DNA of 64,000 nucleotides from assembly GCA_947172415.1 (NCBI GenBank), contig OX359192.1:3164501-3228500 (forward strand), written 5' to 3'. The notes below the pieces were generated by a model, which did not search any database, was not told where the DNA came from, and saw only the letters and a list, made by a program, of their open reading frames with translations. The number at the start of each line of letters is the position of its first letter. Positions within the stretch are counted from its first letter, which is position 1. Shown here piece by piece: positions 1 through 10,715 of the stretch. A program made the position numbers and the translations under genes. The DNA is from Chondrosia reniformis (taxonomy: Eukaryota; Porifera; Demospongiae; Chondrillida; Chondrillidae).

Positions 1-1079
1 GGCCTAGTTGTATTTACTAGTTGTATGAACTAGTTGTATGTACTAGTTGTGTTTACTTGATGTATGTATTAGTTACTAGTTTAATGCACTAGTTGTATGT
101 ACTATTATTATGTACTACTTGCATGTACTAGTTGTATGTATTAGTTGCATGCACTAGTTGGATGTACCAGTTACTAGTTGTCAGTACAAGTTGTATGTAC
201 TAGTTGTATGAATTAGTGGTATGTACTGGTTACCAATTGTATGTACTGGTTGTATGTACTAGTTGTATGTACCAGTTGTATGTACTCTGACTGGTTATAT
301 ATAATAGTTGAAGGTCCTAGTTGTATGTACTAGTTGTATGTACCAGTTACTAGTTGTCAGTACAAGTTGTATGTACTAGTTGTATGAATTAGTGGTATGT
401 ACTGGTTACCAATTGTATGTACTGGTTGTATGTACTAGTTGTATGTACCAGTTGTATGTACTCTGACTGGTTATATATAATAGTTGAAGGTCCTAGCTGT
501 ATGTACTAGGTGTATGTACTAGTACTAGTTATATGCGCTAGTTGTAGGTTCTAGTTGTATATAGTAGTTGTATGGACTAGGTATTAGTTGTATGGTCTAG
601 TTGTATTTACTAGTTGAATGTTCTAGTTGTATGTACTGGTTGTATGAACTAGTTGTAAGTACTAGTTGTATGAACTAGTTATATGTACTCATTACTAGTT
701 GTATTTTTAATTTGTATGTAGTAGTTTTTTGTACTAGTTATATGTGCAAGTTGTATGTTTTAGTACTAGTTATATTTATTGTTGGCAATAGTTGTATGTA
801 CTAGTTTTAAGTACTAGTTGAATGTTCTAGTAACTAGTTGTATGGTTTAGTTGTAAGTACTAGTTGTAAGTAAGAGTTATATGTACTAGTTCTATGTGCT
901 AGTTGTATCTACTAGTTTTATGGAATAGTACTAGTTGTAGATACCCGTGGTATGTAATAGTTGTATGGACTAGTTGTGTGTACTAGTTGTATGAATTAGT
1001 TGTACGTACTAGTTATGTACTAGTTTTGTACTAGTTGTATGTAGTAGTTATATATTTGAACTGGTTGTATTTACTAGAA
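1..1079 (+). repeat. 13-bp satellite array, plus orientation
   Basis: Degenerate tandem repeat with unit TACTAGTTGTATG (13 bp). Units vary by substitution and by partial units such as TACTAGTTA. It contains a clean local duplication of 176 bp: the block starting near 166 (ACCAGTTACTAGTTGTCAG) recurs at 342, and the stretch ending ATAATAGTTGAAGGTCCTAG at 301-320 recurs at 477-496. No coding signal is present. Short open frames here are by-products of the repeat. Confidence 0.95.
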
Positions 1080-3218
1080 CTGGTGACCCAAAAAGTGCGA
1101 CCATCTACCGACCTATTTCATATCTCTACACAATGTACAAGGCTGTCACAGCATACGTTGCATCAGAACTACTCACTTACACCTACACTAATGATCTTTT
1201 GCCTTTGGCCCAAAGGCCCATGAGAAAAGGGAGGTGGGGCTGTGTGGACTGTCTACAGCTGGATCAAACAATCGGTCTAGATGCTAAAATTACTGGCAAG
1301 CCACTTAGTGTGGCATGGATCAATTATAAGAAGGCATATGACAGAGTCCCTCATAAGTGGGAGATGAAGGTGCTAAAAACCATCAAGTGCCCAGGTTGGA
1401 TCAGGAGGTCTATAGAGCTCTTCTCCAAACACTGGGCTACTGTGCTTGAGTTGAGGATTGCGGGGAAGGTGGTTAGGAGCACCCCTGTTAAATATAACAG
1501 GGGACTCTTCCAAGGTGACTCCTTATCGCCACTTTTCTTTTGTCTGGCCATAACTCCCATATCCCAAGTTCTAAACAGAACCAAGGGATATACCCTCTGG
1601 CATGATGGGTAAAGGAACACCATGTCACACTTTTTGTACATGGATGACCTTAAGACATATGCTGGGGGGAGGGCCTGATAAACTCAGGCAAGCCATGGAA
1701 TGTGTGGAGAAAACCTCAAATGCCATTGGCATGAGGTTTGGAGTGAGAAAGTGTGGAACAGCTCACATTCAAAAGGGGAAGGCTCTGGCTGCCCCAGACA
1801 ACCCTGAACGCAGTGAAGAATCCATAAGGAGCCTTGTAAAAGGTTTTAAGTACATAGGGCTGGAACAACTGTTTGAGGTAGATGACAGCAAGGTCAAAGC
1901 TTGCTTGATCAACCAATTGAGGAAGAGACTCCACAAAGTGTGGAGCTCTCACCTCAATGGTAAGAATGCTGCAGAAGCCTCTAACATGTTGTGTGCCTCT
2001 CTATTGAGATACTCTTACCCAGTTTTAAGTGGACTCAACGTGAGCTTCCAAAACTGGACCGAATGGCGAGAAAGATCATGAGAAAGTACCAGTGTCATCA
2101 CTTTAACTGCCATTGAGAGAGTGAACTTGCCTCCCTCTAAAGGTGGTAGAGGGCTCTGTAGTTTTCCTCTGAATCACAACAGGGCTGTTTTGAATCTGGC
2201 AAGATACCTCCATACTGCCAATGATCCACTCACAGCTGTAGTGGTTAAACACCAAAAGTGGCTGGAGTGCTCAAAGCAGAGGAGGACTGTCTTGAAAGAA
2301 GCCAGATTGATTCTGGGAAGCCAATGAATAGAACTAGAATTGGAAATGTGGCTAAAGACAGATCCCTCACAAAATAGTATAAGAGAATGGAGGAGAGTGG
2401 CACGTGAGCTCCGGGAGGCTCAGACTGAAAGGTTAAAAAGTAATCTAGCCGAAACGTCGGGTGATGGCTCATACCACAGACAAGTCACAAATAGGGAGTC
2501 TTATGTGTGGCTTTCTGAGGGGAGACTCAGACCTCAAACTGAAGGTCTGATTCTCGCAACCCAAGATGATGTGCTGCACACTAGGTAGTACCGAAATAGG
2601 ATTCTAAGGATTTCTAGCTTCCTAATGTGCGGCAAGGCTATGGAAACGGTCAAACACAAACTAAACATGTGTGAGCCAAAGGGATTTTCTTTCTACAAAG
2701 AGATGCATGACCGGGCAATACTGATAGTGTTGTGGAGATTGTTGAAAGAATATTGATTCAAGCAGGAAGAGCCCTGGTACAAACTAGAAGCAAAACCAGT
2801 CTATGAGAATAGGTCTGTCCAAATCATGTGGGATCCTAGCATCCCTACAGATGAAGGAATGATAGAGAGAAGGCCAGACGTAGTGGTTGAGGATTGGCTA
2901 TTAAATCCATCTTCATTATTGAGATGTCAGTTCCCACTGACAGCACTCTTAATGGAAGATGGCAAGAGAAGTTCCAAAGGTACCCGAAGCTGGCGGTTTA
3001 TATGCGGAATCAATGTAGGGGCTACGAAATAAGGTAGTCCTGATGATAATTGGTGCTTTGGGGACTGAGGATATGCTCCTGAAGACCTTATGGGAATTCC
3101 AAAGCTGTCAAAAGGTGCAGTAGAAGTGATAAGAGCCATGTAGGGAATTGTTCTCTGTTCAGCTGCATGGATATTGGGGCGACATCTATCTGTTGAGGGA
3201 TTGGGGCCTGGAAAATAA
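1080..3218 (+). pseudogene. Reverse transcriptase/endonuclease polyprotein remnant (copy 1)
   Basis: Decayed ORF of a non-LTR retrotransposon that would reverse-transcribe its RNA at a nicked target. Readable pieces in order: RT with INYKKAYDRVPH (motif with the first catalytic Asp, about 1,321-1,353) and RGLFQGDSLSPL (about 1,498-1,533); the FLYMDDLKTY catalytic motif near 1,630; LPPSKGGRGLCSF (about 2,128); the zinc-knuckle region; and RRPDVVVED of the restriction-like endonuclease (about 2,870). The YMDD motif is in a different frame from both neighbours because of extra G residues near 1,665. Later frames are broken by stops at 2,325-2,327, 2,586-2,588 and 2,755 and by a frameshift after the endonuclease Asp. 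Compared with copy 2, bases encoding the first Cys of the zinc knuckle are missing near 2,625. Not functional. Confidence 0.88.
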
Positions 3219-3470
3219 GTAGTCTTGTCCCAGTCCTTGCCTGTCGACCTCTGGAAAGCAGTGGTGGATTGGTGTGTGGAGGTACACCCTCCTATTATGA
3301 CGGTCAACTTTGCCCCTACGTGCACCTGTCTGCTCCTGCCGGAAGGAGGCAAAGCCAAGGTTTCTGGCTAAAAACCCATTACTGACTGAGGCTTGTCCAA
3401 GCCAGATACTCCTTGCCTTAGTAAACCAAGGCAAGAAGTAACAAGGTTCTCCATTGAGGCTTTTGTTTCT
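1080..3470 (+). mobile_element. R2/Hero-like non-LTR retrotransposon, copy 1, 5'-truncated
   Basis: This insertion in the satellite begins inside the reverse transcriptase domain and ends with a 3' untranslated region of about 250 bp. The 3' end has no poly(A) and stops at GGCTTTTGTTTCT. The same 3' terminus closes the second copy at 10,578, which fixes the element end. The 5' edge is where satellite (TATTTACTAGAACTGG) gives way to sequence encoding the RT-type phrase ATIYRPISYLYT. The lack of poly(A) and the C-terminal endonuclease type fit the restriction-like-endonuclease group of non-LTR elements. The clade name (R2, Hero or NeSL) is my inference. Confidence 0.88.
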
Positions 3471-6400
3471 TTTCCCCTGGTAATAGTTACTAATTTTACG
3501 TGCTAGTTGAATCTACAAGTTGTATGTACAAGTACAAGTTACAATTACCACCTGTAGTTACTGGTTGTATATACTAGTTATATGTACTAGTTGTGTGTAC
3601 AAGTTGTATATAATAGTTGTAAGTGCTAGTTGTATGAACTAGTTCTATGTACTAGTTGTATGTACTCATTACCAGTTGTATGTACTAGTTTTATATACTA
3701 GTTTTATGCATTAGTATTAGATATATTTACTAGTCGTAGGCCCTAGTTGTATGGATTAGTGCATGTTGTAGTTGCATATACTAGTTGTATGGACTAGTCG
3801 TTTGTCCTAATTGAATGTACTAGTTGTATTTATATACTAGTTGTATTTACTAGTTGTATGTACTAGTTATATGTACAAGTTGTATATGTACAAGTGGTAT
3901 GACCTAGTGATAGGTACTCGTTTTATATACTAGTTCTTTGTACTAGTTGTATGAACTAGGTGTATATACTACTTGTATGTATTAGTTACTAGTTGTATGG
4001 TCTAGTTGTTTATACTAGTTGTATGTTCTAGTTGTATATACTAGTTGTATGTACTCATTACTAGTTGTATGTACTAATTGTATGTGGTAGTTGAGTGTAC
4101 TAGTTATATGTACAAGTAGGATGTTTTAGTACTAGTTATAATAACTAGTTGTAGGCACTAGTTGTATGTACTAGTTGAATGTTCTAGTTACTAATTGTAT
4201 GGTTTAGTTGTATGTACTTGTTCTATGTACTACCTGTATATACAAATACTTGTTATATTCACTAGTTGTAGTACTAGTTTTATATACAAGTTGTATGTAC
4301 TAATTGTATGTACTAGTTAGTAGTTGTATGGTCTAGAGTAGTTGTATGTACTAGTTGTATAAACTAGTTGTATGAACTTGTTGTATGTAGTATTTTTTAT
4401 ATGTACTAGTTGTACGTACTAGTTGTATGTACTAGTTGTATGTACTAGTTTTATATCCCAGTTGTGTGTATTAGTTGTATGTCCTAGTACTACTTATATT
4501 TACTAGTTGTAGGTACTAGTTGTATGTACTAGATGTATGTACAAGTTATGTACTAGTTGTATGTACTAGATTTATATTTGAATTAGTTGTATTAACTAGT
4601 ACTGGTAATATTTACTAGTTGTATGTGCTATTTGAATGTACTAGTTGTATGTTCTAGTATAAGATATAATTTCTAGTTGTAGGTACTGGTTGTATATACT
4701 AGTTATATGTACTAGTTGTATGTACTCGTTATTAGTTTGACGTACTACTTGTATATACTCGTTTTTTGCACCAGTACAAGTTATATTTTCTAGTTGTAGG
4801 TAATAGTTGTATGTATTGGTTGTGTGTAGTAGTTTTATATGCAAGATGTATGTGCTAGTTGTATGTACTAGTTGTATGTACTAGTTGTACGTAATAGTTA
4901 TATTTACAAGTTTTATGTTATAGGACTAGTTATATTTACTAGTTGTAGGAACTAGTTGTATGTACTGGTTGTAAGTACTGGTTGAATGTTCTAGTTCAAT
5001 GTACTAGTTGTATCTACTAGTTGTATGGAATAGTACTAGTTACATTTACTAGTTGTAGATACCAGTGGTATATACTAGTTGTATGTACTAGGTGTATTTA
5101 CTAGTGGTTTGTACTGGTTGTATGTACTAGTTCTATGGGCTACTTGTATGTAATAGTTGTATGTACTAGTTCTATGAATTAGTTGTACATTTGAAATAGC
5201 TGTATTTACTAGTACTGGTAATATTTACTAGTTTTAGGTACTAATTGCAAATACTACTTTTAAGTATTAGTTAGTAGTAGTTGTATATACTAGCTTTATG
5301 TACTTGTTCCAGTTATATGTACTTGTTGTAGGTACTAGTTGTATTTATTAGTTGCAAGTACGATTCGTGTGTCCTATTTGCATGTACTAGTTGTATGTAC
5401 TAGTTAATAGTTGCAGAGTCTAGTTGTATGTACTAGTTGTATGTACTATTTGTATGTACTAATTCTATATAGAAATTGTATATACGAGGTGTATGTAGTA
5501 GTTGAATGGTCTAATTTTTGAACTAGTTCTATGTACAAATTATATGTACTAGTTATGTACTAGTTATATGAAATAGTTTTAAGTACTAGTTCTGGGTACT
5601 AGTTGTTTGTACTAATTTTATATACAACTTGTATGTACTAGCAGTATGTACTATATAGTAGTATATACTAGTTGTAGGTTCTAGTCCTAATTATACTAGG
5701 TACTAGGGAGGTACTAGTTATATATATACTAGTTGTACGTACTATTTATATGTACTATATATTTTTGTATGTACTAGGTATATGTACCACTTTTATATAC
5801 TAGCTGTATTAGCTGGTTGTATGTACTAATTCCATGTACTAGTTGTATGGATAAGTTGTATATACCAGATATGAGCCATTTATATGTACAAGATGTATGT
5901 ACTAGTTCTTTGTATTTATTATACTAGTTTTATGAACTATTTGTATGTACTAGTTGTATGTATATACCAGTTGTATGTACTAGTTTAATGTACTAGTTTT
6001 ATATATATACCAGTTGTATGTACTAGTTTCTAGTTGTATGTACTATATGTATGTAATATACATATATACTAGTTAAATGTTTATTTATAAGTTGTACATA
6101 GTAGGTGTGTGTACTTGGTATATGCACTAGTTGAAAGTACTAGTTGTATATGCTAATTGTATGTACAAGTTCTGTGTACTAGTTGTATGTACTAGCTTTG
6201 TACTAGTGATATGTTCAAGTTGTATGTACTAGATACTAGTTGCATGTACTATTTGCAAGTACTAGTTGTACGTACTAGAAGTGTGTTCTAGTTGTACGTA
6301 CTAGAAGTGTGTTCTAGTTGTATTTACTATTTTATGTACTAGTTATATGTTTGTGTACTAGTTATATGTACTAGTTCTAGGCACTAGCTGTATGTACTAT

Positions 6401-8443
6401 TTTTATGTACTATTTATAATTACAAGGTATATGTGTACTTACTAGTTATATGAAGTTTGTGTATGTACTAGTTATATGTCCTAGTTGTTTGTGCTAGTTG
6501 TACGTACGAATTGAATGTACTAGTTGTATGTTCAAGTATTATGTACTCGTTCTATGAATTAGTTGTATGTACTAGTTTCTAGTTGTATATACTAGTTGTA
6601 TGTACTTTTTGTATGTACTAGTTTTATGTACTAGGTGTATGTACTATTTTCATATACTAGTTATATGTATATGTACTGTACCAATTGTACGTACTGGTTG
6701 TATGTATATACTAGTTGTATGTAGTTGCTATGTACTAGTTGTATATACAAGTTGTATGTTATTGCATTATGCAGTCGTTCTATGAACTTGGTGTATGTAC
6801 TAGTTTCTAGTAGTGTGTACTAGTTGCATGTACGTTTTGTATGTACTTGTTGTATGAACTAGGTGTATGTACTATTTTTATATACTAGTTATATGTGTAT
6901 GTACTGGTTTTTGTAGTAGTTATATGTAACAATTGTATGTACATGGTGCGTGTTCTACGTGTATGCGCTAGCTGTATGTGCTAGTTGTAGGTTGAAGTAC
7001 TAGTTATATTAGGTACTAAGTAGGTATTACTTGTATGTACTAGTTGTTAGTACTACTTTAACGTATTAGTTGTATGTATTAGTTCTATGTACTAGTTCTA
7101 GTTATATTTACTAGTTGTAGGTACTGGTTGTATGTAGTAGTTGGATGTAGTAGTTGTATGTACTAATTGTAGATACTAGTTGTATGCACTAGTTGTATGT
7201 ATATACTAGTTGTATGTAGTAACTATGTACTAGGTGTATATACAAGTTTCCTGTTTATGTAGTGGTTGTATATACCAGTTGAATGTACTAGCTGCCTATA
7301 CTAGTTGAATGTACTTGATACTATTTGAATGTAGCAATCAAATGTAGTAGTTATATGTAGTAGTTGTATGTATTAGTTGTATGTACTAGACACTAATTGT
7401 ATGTACTAGTTGTATGTACTGGTTTTTTCAACTAGTTGTAGATTCAAGTACTAGGTATACTAGTAACTAGGAAGGAACTCGTTCTATTTATTACTTGTTT
7501 GTTTGTTTAAACTAGTTTATGTACTAATTGTATGTCCTAGTTGTATGTACTAGTTGTAGGTTCAAGTCCTAGTTATATTAGGTACTAGGGAGGTGCTAGT
7601 TGTATGTACTAGATATAAATTGTATGTACTAGTTGTATGTACCAGTTGTGTGTAATTGTACTAGTTGTAAGTACTATTTATATGTACTATTTATATGTTT
7701 ATGTACTAGGTATATGTACTACTTGTATATACTAACTGTATGTGCTTTTGTATGTACTAATTGTATGTACTTGTTGTATGTACTAATATTAGTTATATTT
7801 GCTAGTTGTTGGTGATAGCTGTATCTACAAGTTGTATGTGATAGTTGTATGTACTAAATCTATGTACTAGTTGTAAGGATTGGATATGAACCAGTTGTAT
7901 GTACAAGATGTATGCATTAGTTGTTTGTACTAGCTATATACTAGTTTTATGAAGTAGTTCTATGTACTAGTTGTATGTACTAATTGTATGTCATAGTCGC
8001 ATGTTCTAGTTATATTTACTAGTTACTAGTTGTGTGAACTAGTTGTACCTACTAAATTTATGTACTAGTTGTATGTCCGCTTTGTATCTATATACTAGTT
8101 TTATGTACTTGTCTAAAGTACTAGTGTCATATATATACTAGTTGTATGGACTAGTTTCTAGTTGTGTGTACTAGCTTTATGTACCCGTTCTATGTACTAG
8201 TATGTTCTATTTATAATTACTAGGTATATGTGCAAGTACTATATAGTTGTATGTAGTAGGTGTATGTACTAGTTATATGTCCTGGTTGTTTGTACTAGTT
8301 GTAGTATGTAGTAGCTGTATTTACTAGGTGTATGTAGTAGTTGTTTGTTCTCATTGTTTGAAAGTTCTATGTACTAATTGTATGTACTACATATCGACTA
8401 GTAACTAGTTTCTAGTTGAATGTACTAGTTGTAAGTATTGGAA
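3471..8443 (+). repeat. 13-bp satellite array, plus orientation
   Basis: Continuous degenerate TACTAGTTGTATG array. It includes runs of nearly perfect units (for example 4,400-4,450) and higher-order landmarks. One is the module with ACTAGGAAGGAACTCGTTC followed by TTACTTGTTTGTTTG near 7,470-7,510. Another is the module GGTACTAGGGAGG near 5,700 and 7,580. Nothing else is visible in this stretch; open frames such as 6,600-6,785 and 7,633-7,815 are repeat translations. Confidence 0.95.
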
Positions 8444-8616
8444 TAAGGATTTCTTCTAACTGCGTCGAACTTATCTTTGTAAAGGTTCATCTTTCGACTT
8501 TTAGAGCGTCTAGAGACGCAGTTTTTTCGATTCTTCTGTCTGCCAAACGTTTCGACACTGGGGGTCTTCTTCAGTGACTGGTGTTGGTCTTCAAGGTGTC
8601 TTCATTTATAGGCATC
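8444..8616 (-). repeat. Truncated hairpin element with hammerhead-like motif
   Basis: The left part (GGAATAAGGAT...CTGCGTCGAAC...CTTTCGACTTTTAGAGCG) matches the left arm of the hairpin element at 58,549. The part at 8,541-8,580, read on the minus strand, matches that element's loop: CACTGAAGAAGACCC... then GTGTCGAAACG. So this is the same family in the opposite orientation, lacking its second arm. On the minus strand the core-like boxes are CTGAAGA (8,568-8,574) and GAAA (8,550-8,553). Resemblance to the ends of Penelope-like elements is inferred from family knowledge; no Penelope reverse transcriptase is visible here. Confidence 0.6.
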
Positions 8617-8710
8617 TTTTCCCGCCATTTTCGATTACCTCATCAGTGATGTTCCGGAAATGATGTAACCGATGACATCACTGATGAGGTAATCGAAAAT
8701 GGCAGGAAAA
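8617..8710. repeat. Palindrome, 35-bp arms
   Basis: The left arm 8,617-8,651 (TTTTCCCGCCATTTTCGATT...) and right arm 8,676-8,710 are reverse complements with one mismatch, around a 24-base spacer. The right arm runs directly into the 5' end of the second retrotransposon copy, which starts around 8,707. It may be a miniature foldback element. No target duplication can be assigned because the right edge merges with the next element. Confidence 0.85.
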
Positions 8711-10313
8711 CACCATGTCACACTTGTTGTACATGGATGACTTTAAGATATATGCAGGAGGGCCTGATAAACTCCGGGAAGCCATGGAATGTGTGGAGAA
8801 AACCTCAAATGCCATTGGTGTGAGGTTTGGAGTGAGAAAGTGTGGAATAGCTCACATGCAAAAAGGGAAAGTTCTGGCTGGCCCAGACAACCCTGAACGC
8901 AGTGAAGAATCCATAAGGTACTCCCTATAAGTACCTAGGGCTAGAACAACTGTTTGAGGTAGATGATAGCAAGGTCAAAGCTTGCTTGATCAACGAATTG
9001 AGGAGGAGACTCCACAAAGTGTGGGGCTCTCACCTCAAAGGTAAGAATGCTGCAGAAGCCTCTAACGTGCTCTGTGCCTCTCTATTGAGATACTCTTACC
9101 CAGTTTTGAAGTGGACTCAAAGTGAGCTTCCAAAACTGGACCGAATGGTGAGAAAGATCATGAGAAAGTACCAGTGTCATTACTATAACTCTGCCATTGA
9201 AAGAGTGAACTTGCCTCGCTCTCAAGGTGGTAGAGGGCTCTGTAGTTTTCCTTTGGATCACGACAGGGCTGTTGTGAATCTGGCAAGATACCTCCATACT
9301 GCCAATGATCCACTCATAGCTGTTGTGGTTAAACACCAAAAGTGGCCGGAGTGCTCAAAGCAGAGGAGGACTGTCTTGAAAGAAGTCAGATTGATACTGA
9401 GAAGCCACGGAATAGAACTAGAATCGGAAATGTGGCTGAAGACAGATCCCTCACAAAATAGTGTAAGAGAATGGAGGAGAGTGGCACGTGAGCTCCGGGA
9501 GGCTGAGACTGAAAGGTTAAAAGTAACCTAGCCGAAAAGTCTCACCAGGGCTCATACCACAGACAAGTCACAAATAGGGAGTCTTATGTGTGGCTTTCTG
9601 AAGGGAGACTCAGACCTCAAACTGAGGCTCTGATTCTCGCAGCCCAAGATGATGTGCGGCACACTAGGTGGTACCAAAATATGATTCTGAGGAATTCTAG
9701 CCTCCTAAGGTGCAGAGAATGTGGCAAGGCTATGGAAACGGTCAAACACATACTAAACATGTGTGAGCCCAAGAGATTTTCTCTCTACAAAGAGAGACAT
9801 GACCGGGCAATACTGATAGTGTTGTGGAGATTGTTGAAAGAATATGGATTCAAGCAGGAAGAGCCCTGGTACAAACTAGAAGCAAAACCAGTCTATGAGA
9901 ATAGGTCTGTCAAAATCTTGTGGGATCCTAGCATCCCTACAGATGAAGAAATGACAGAAAGAAGGCCAGACTTAGTGGTTGAGGATCGGCTATGTAAGTC
10001 CATCTACATTATTGAGATGTCAGTTCCTACTGACAGCAATATTAATGGAAGATGGCAAGAGAAGTTCCAAAAGTACCAAAAGCTGGCGGCTGATATGAGG
10101 AAACAATTTAGGGGCTACCGAATTAAGGTAGTCCCGATGATAATTGGTGCTTTGGGGACAGTGGAGACGCTCCTGGAAGACCTTAGGGGAATTCCAAAGC
10201 TGTCAAAAAGTGTAGTAGAAGTGATGAGAGCCATGCAGAGAACTGTTCTCTGTTCGGCTGTGAGGATATTGAGGCGACATCTATCTGTTGAGGGATTGGG
10301 GCCTGGACGATAA
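8707..10313 (+). pseudogene. Reverse transcriptase/endonuclease C-terminal half (copy 2)
   Basis: C-terminal part of a non-LTR polyprotein. In order: HLLYMDDFKIYAGG (RT catalytic motif, about 8,718-8,760); a thumb-like region with YSYPVLKWTQSELPKLDRM (about 9,091); NLPRSQGGRGLCSF (about 9,208); zinc knuckle CREC-x8-H-x4-C (about 9,711-9,762); then the restriction-like endonuclease with RRPDLVVED (about 9,961) and IYIIEMSVP (about 10,002). The endonuclease nicks target DNA and the RT copies the element RNA in place. Three frames are needed: 8,715-8,930, about 8,931-9,531, and 9,532-10,313. They are separated by a small deletion near 8,920 (compared with copy 1) and a frameshift near 9,520. The last 260 residues are uninterrupted and end at TAA 10,311-10,313. 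Confidence 0.92.
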
Positions 10314-10578
10314 GTAGTCCTGTCCCAGTCCTTGCCTGTCGACCTCTGGAAAGCAGTGGTGAATTGGTGTATGGAGGTACTCCCTCCTATTATGACGGTC
10401 AAAATTGGCCCGATGCGCACCTGTCTGCTGCTGCCGGAAGGAGGCAAAGCCGAGGCTTCTGGCTAAAAACCCGAAGATGGGAAAACATAACTGACTGAGG
10501 GTTGTCCAAGCAAGATACTCTTTGCCTTAGTAAACTAAGGAAAGAAATAACAAGGTTCCCGTTAAGGCTTTTGTTTCT
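8707..10578 (+). mobile_element. R2/Hero-like non-LTR retrotransposon, copy 2, 5'-truncated
   Basis: Second copy of the element at 1,080-3,470, closely similar along its whole length, beginning just upstream of the YMDD motif and ending at the same 3' terminus GGCTTTTGTTTCT. The 3' untranslated region is 10,314-10,578. The 5' truncation typical of target-primed reverse transcription abuts the palindrome at 8,617-8,710. This copy is better preserved than copy 1 in the endonuclease half, so it is the reference for annotating the family. Confidence 0.9.
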
Positions 10579-10713
10579 GGGTGGATGTACTAGTTGTTTG
10601 TACTAGTTATATATACTAGTTGTACATACTATTTATGTATACTATATATATGTGTATGTACTAGGCATATGTACTACTTGTATTTACTAGCTATATTAGC
10701 TTGCTGTATGTAC
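10579..10713 (+). repeat. 13-bp satellite remnant
   Basis: A short stretch of plus-orientation satellite units (GTACTAGTTGTTTGTACTAG...) between the retrotransposon end and the TIR element. Confidence 0.9.
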
Positions 10714-10715
10714 TA

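Noticed and set aside
1351..3434. Antisense ORFs within the retrotransposon copies (1,351-1,641; 2,927-3,434; 9,082-9,339; 10,115-10,447; 60,221-60,568; 60,634-60,816)
   Set aside because: They lie opposite recognisable RT or endonuclease coding sequence and resemble nothing known; they are shadows of the real frames.
6600..7815. Tyr/Cys/Val-rich ORFs (6,600-6,785; 7,633-7,815), and similar ones at 4,641-4,844, 39,609-39,794, 42,564-42,755, 49,793-49,981
   Set aside because: They are translations of the 13-bp satellite. Three units make 39 nt, giving a 13-residue periodic peptide with no domain.
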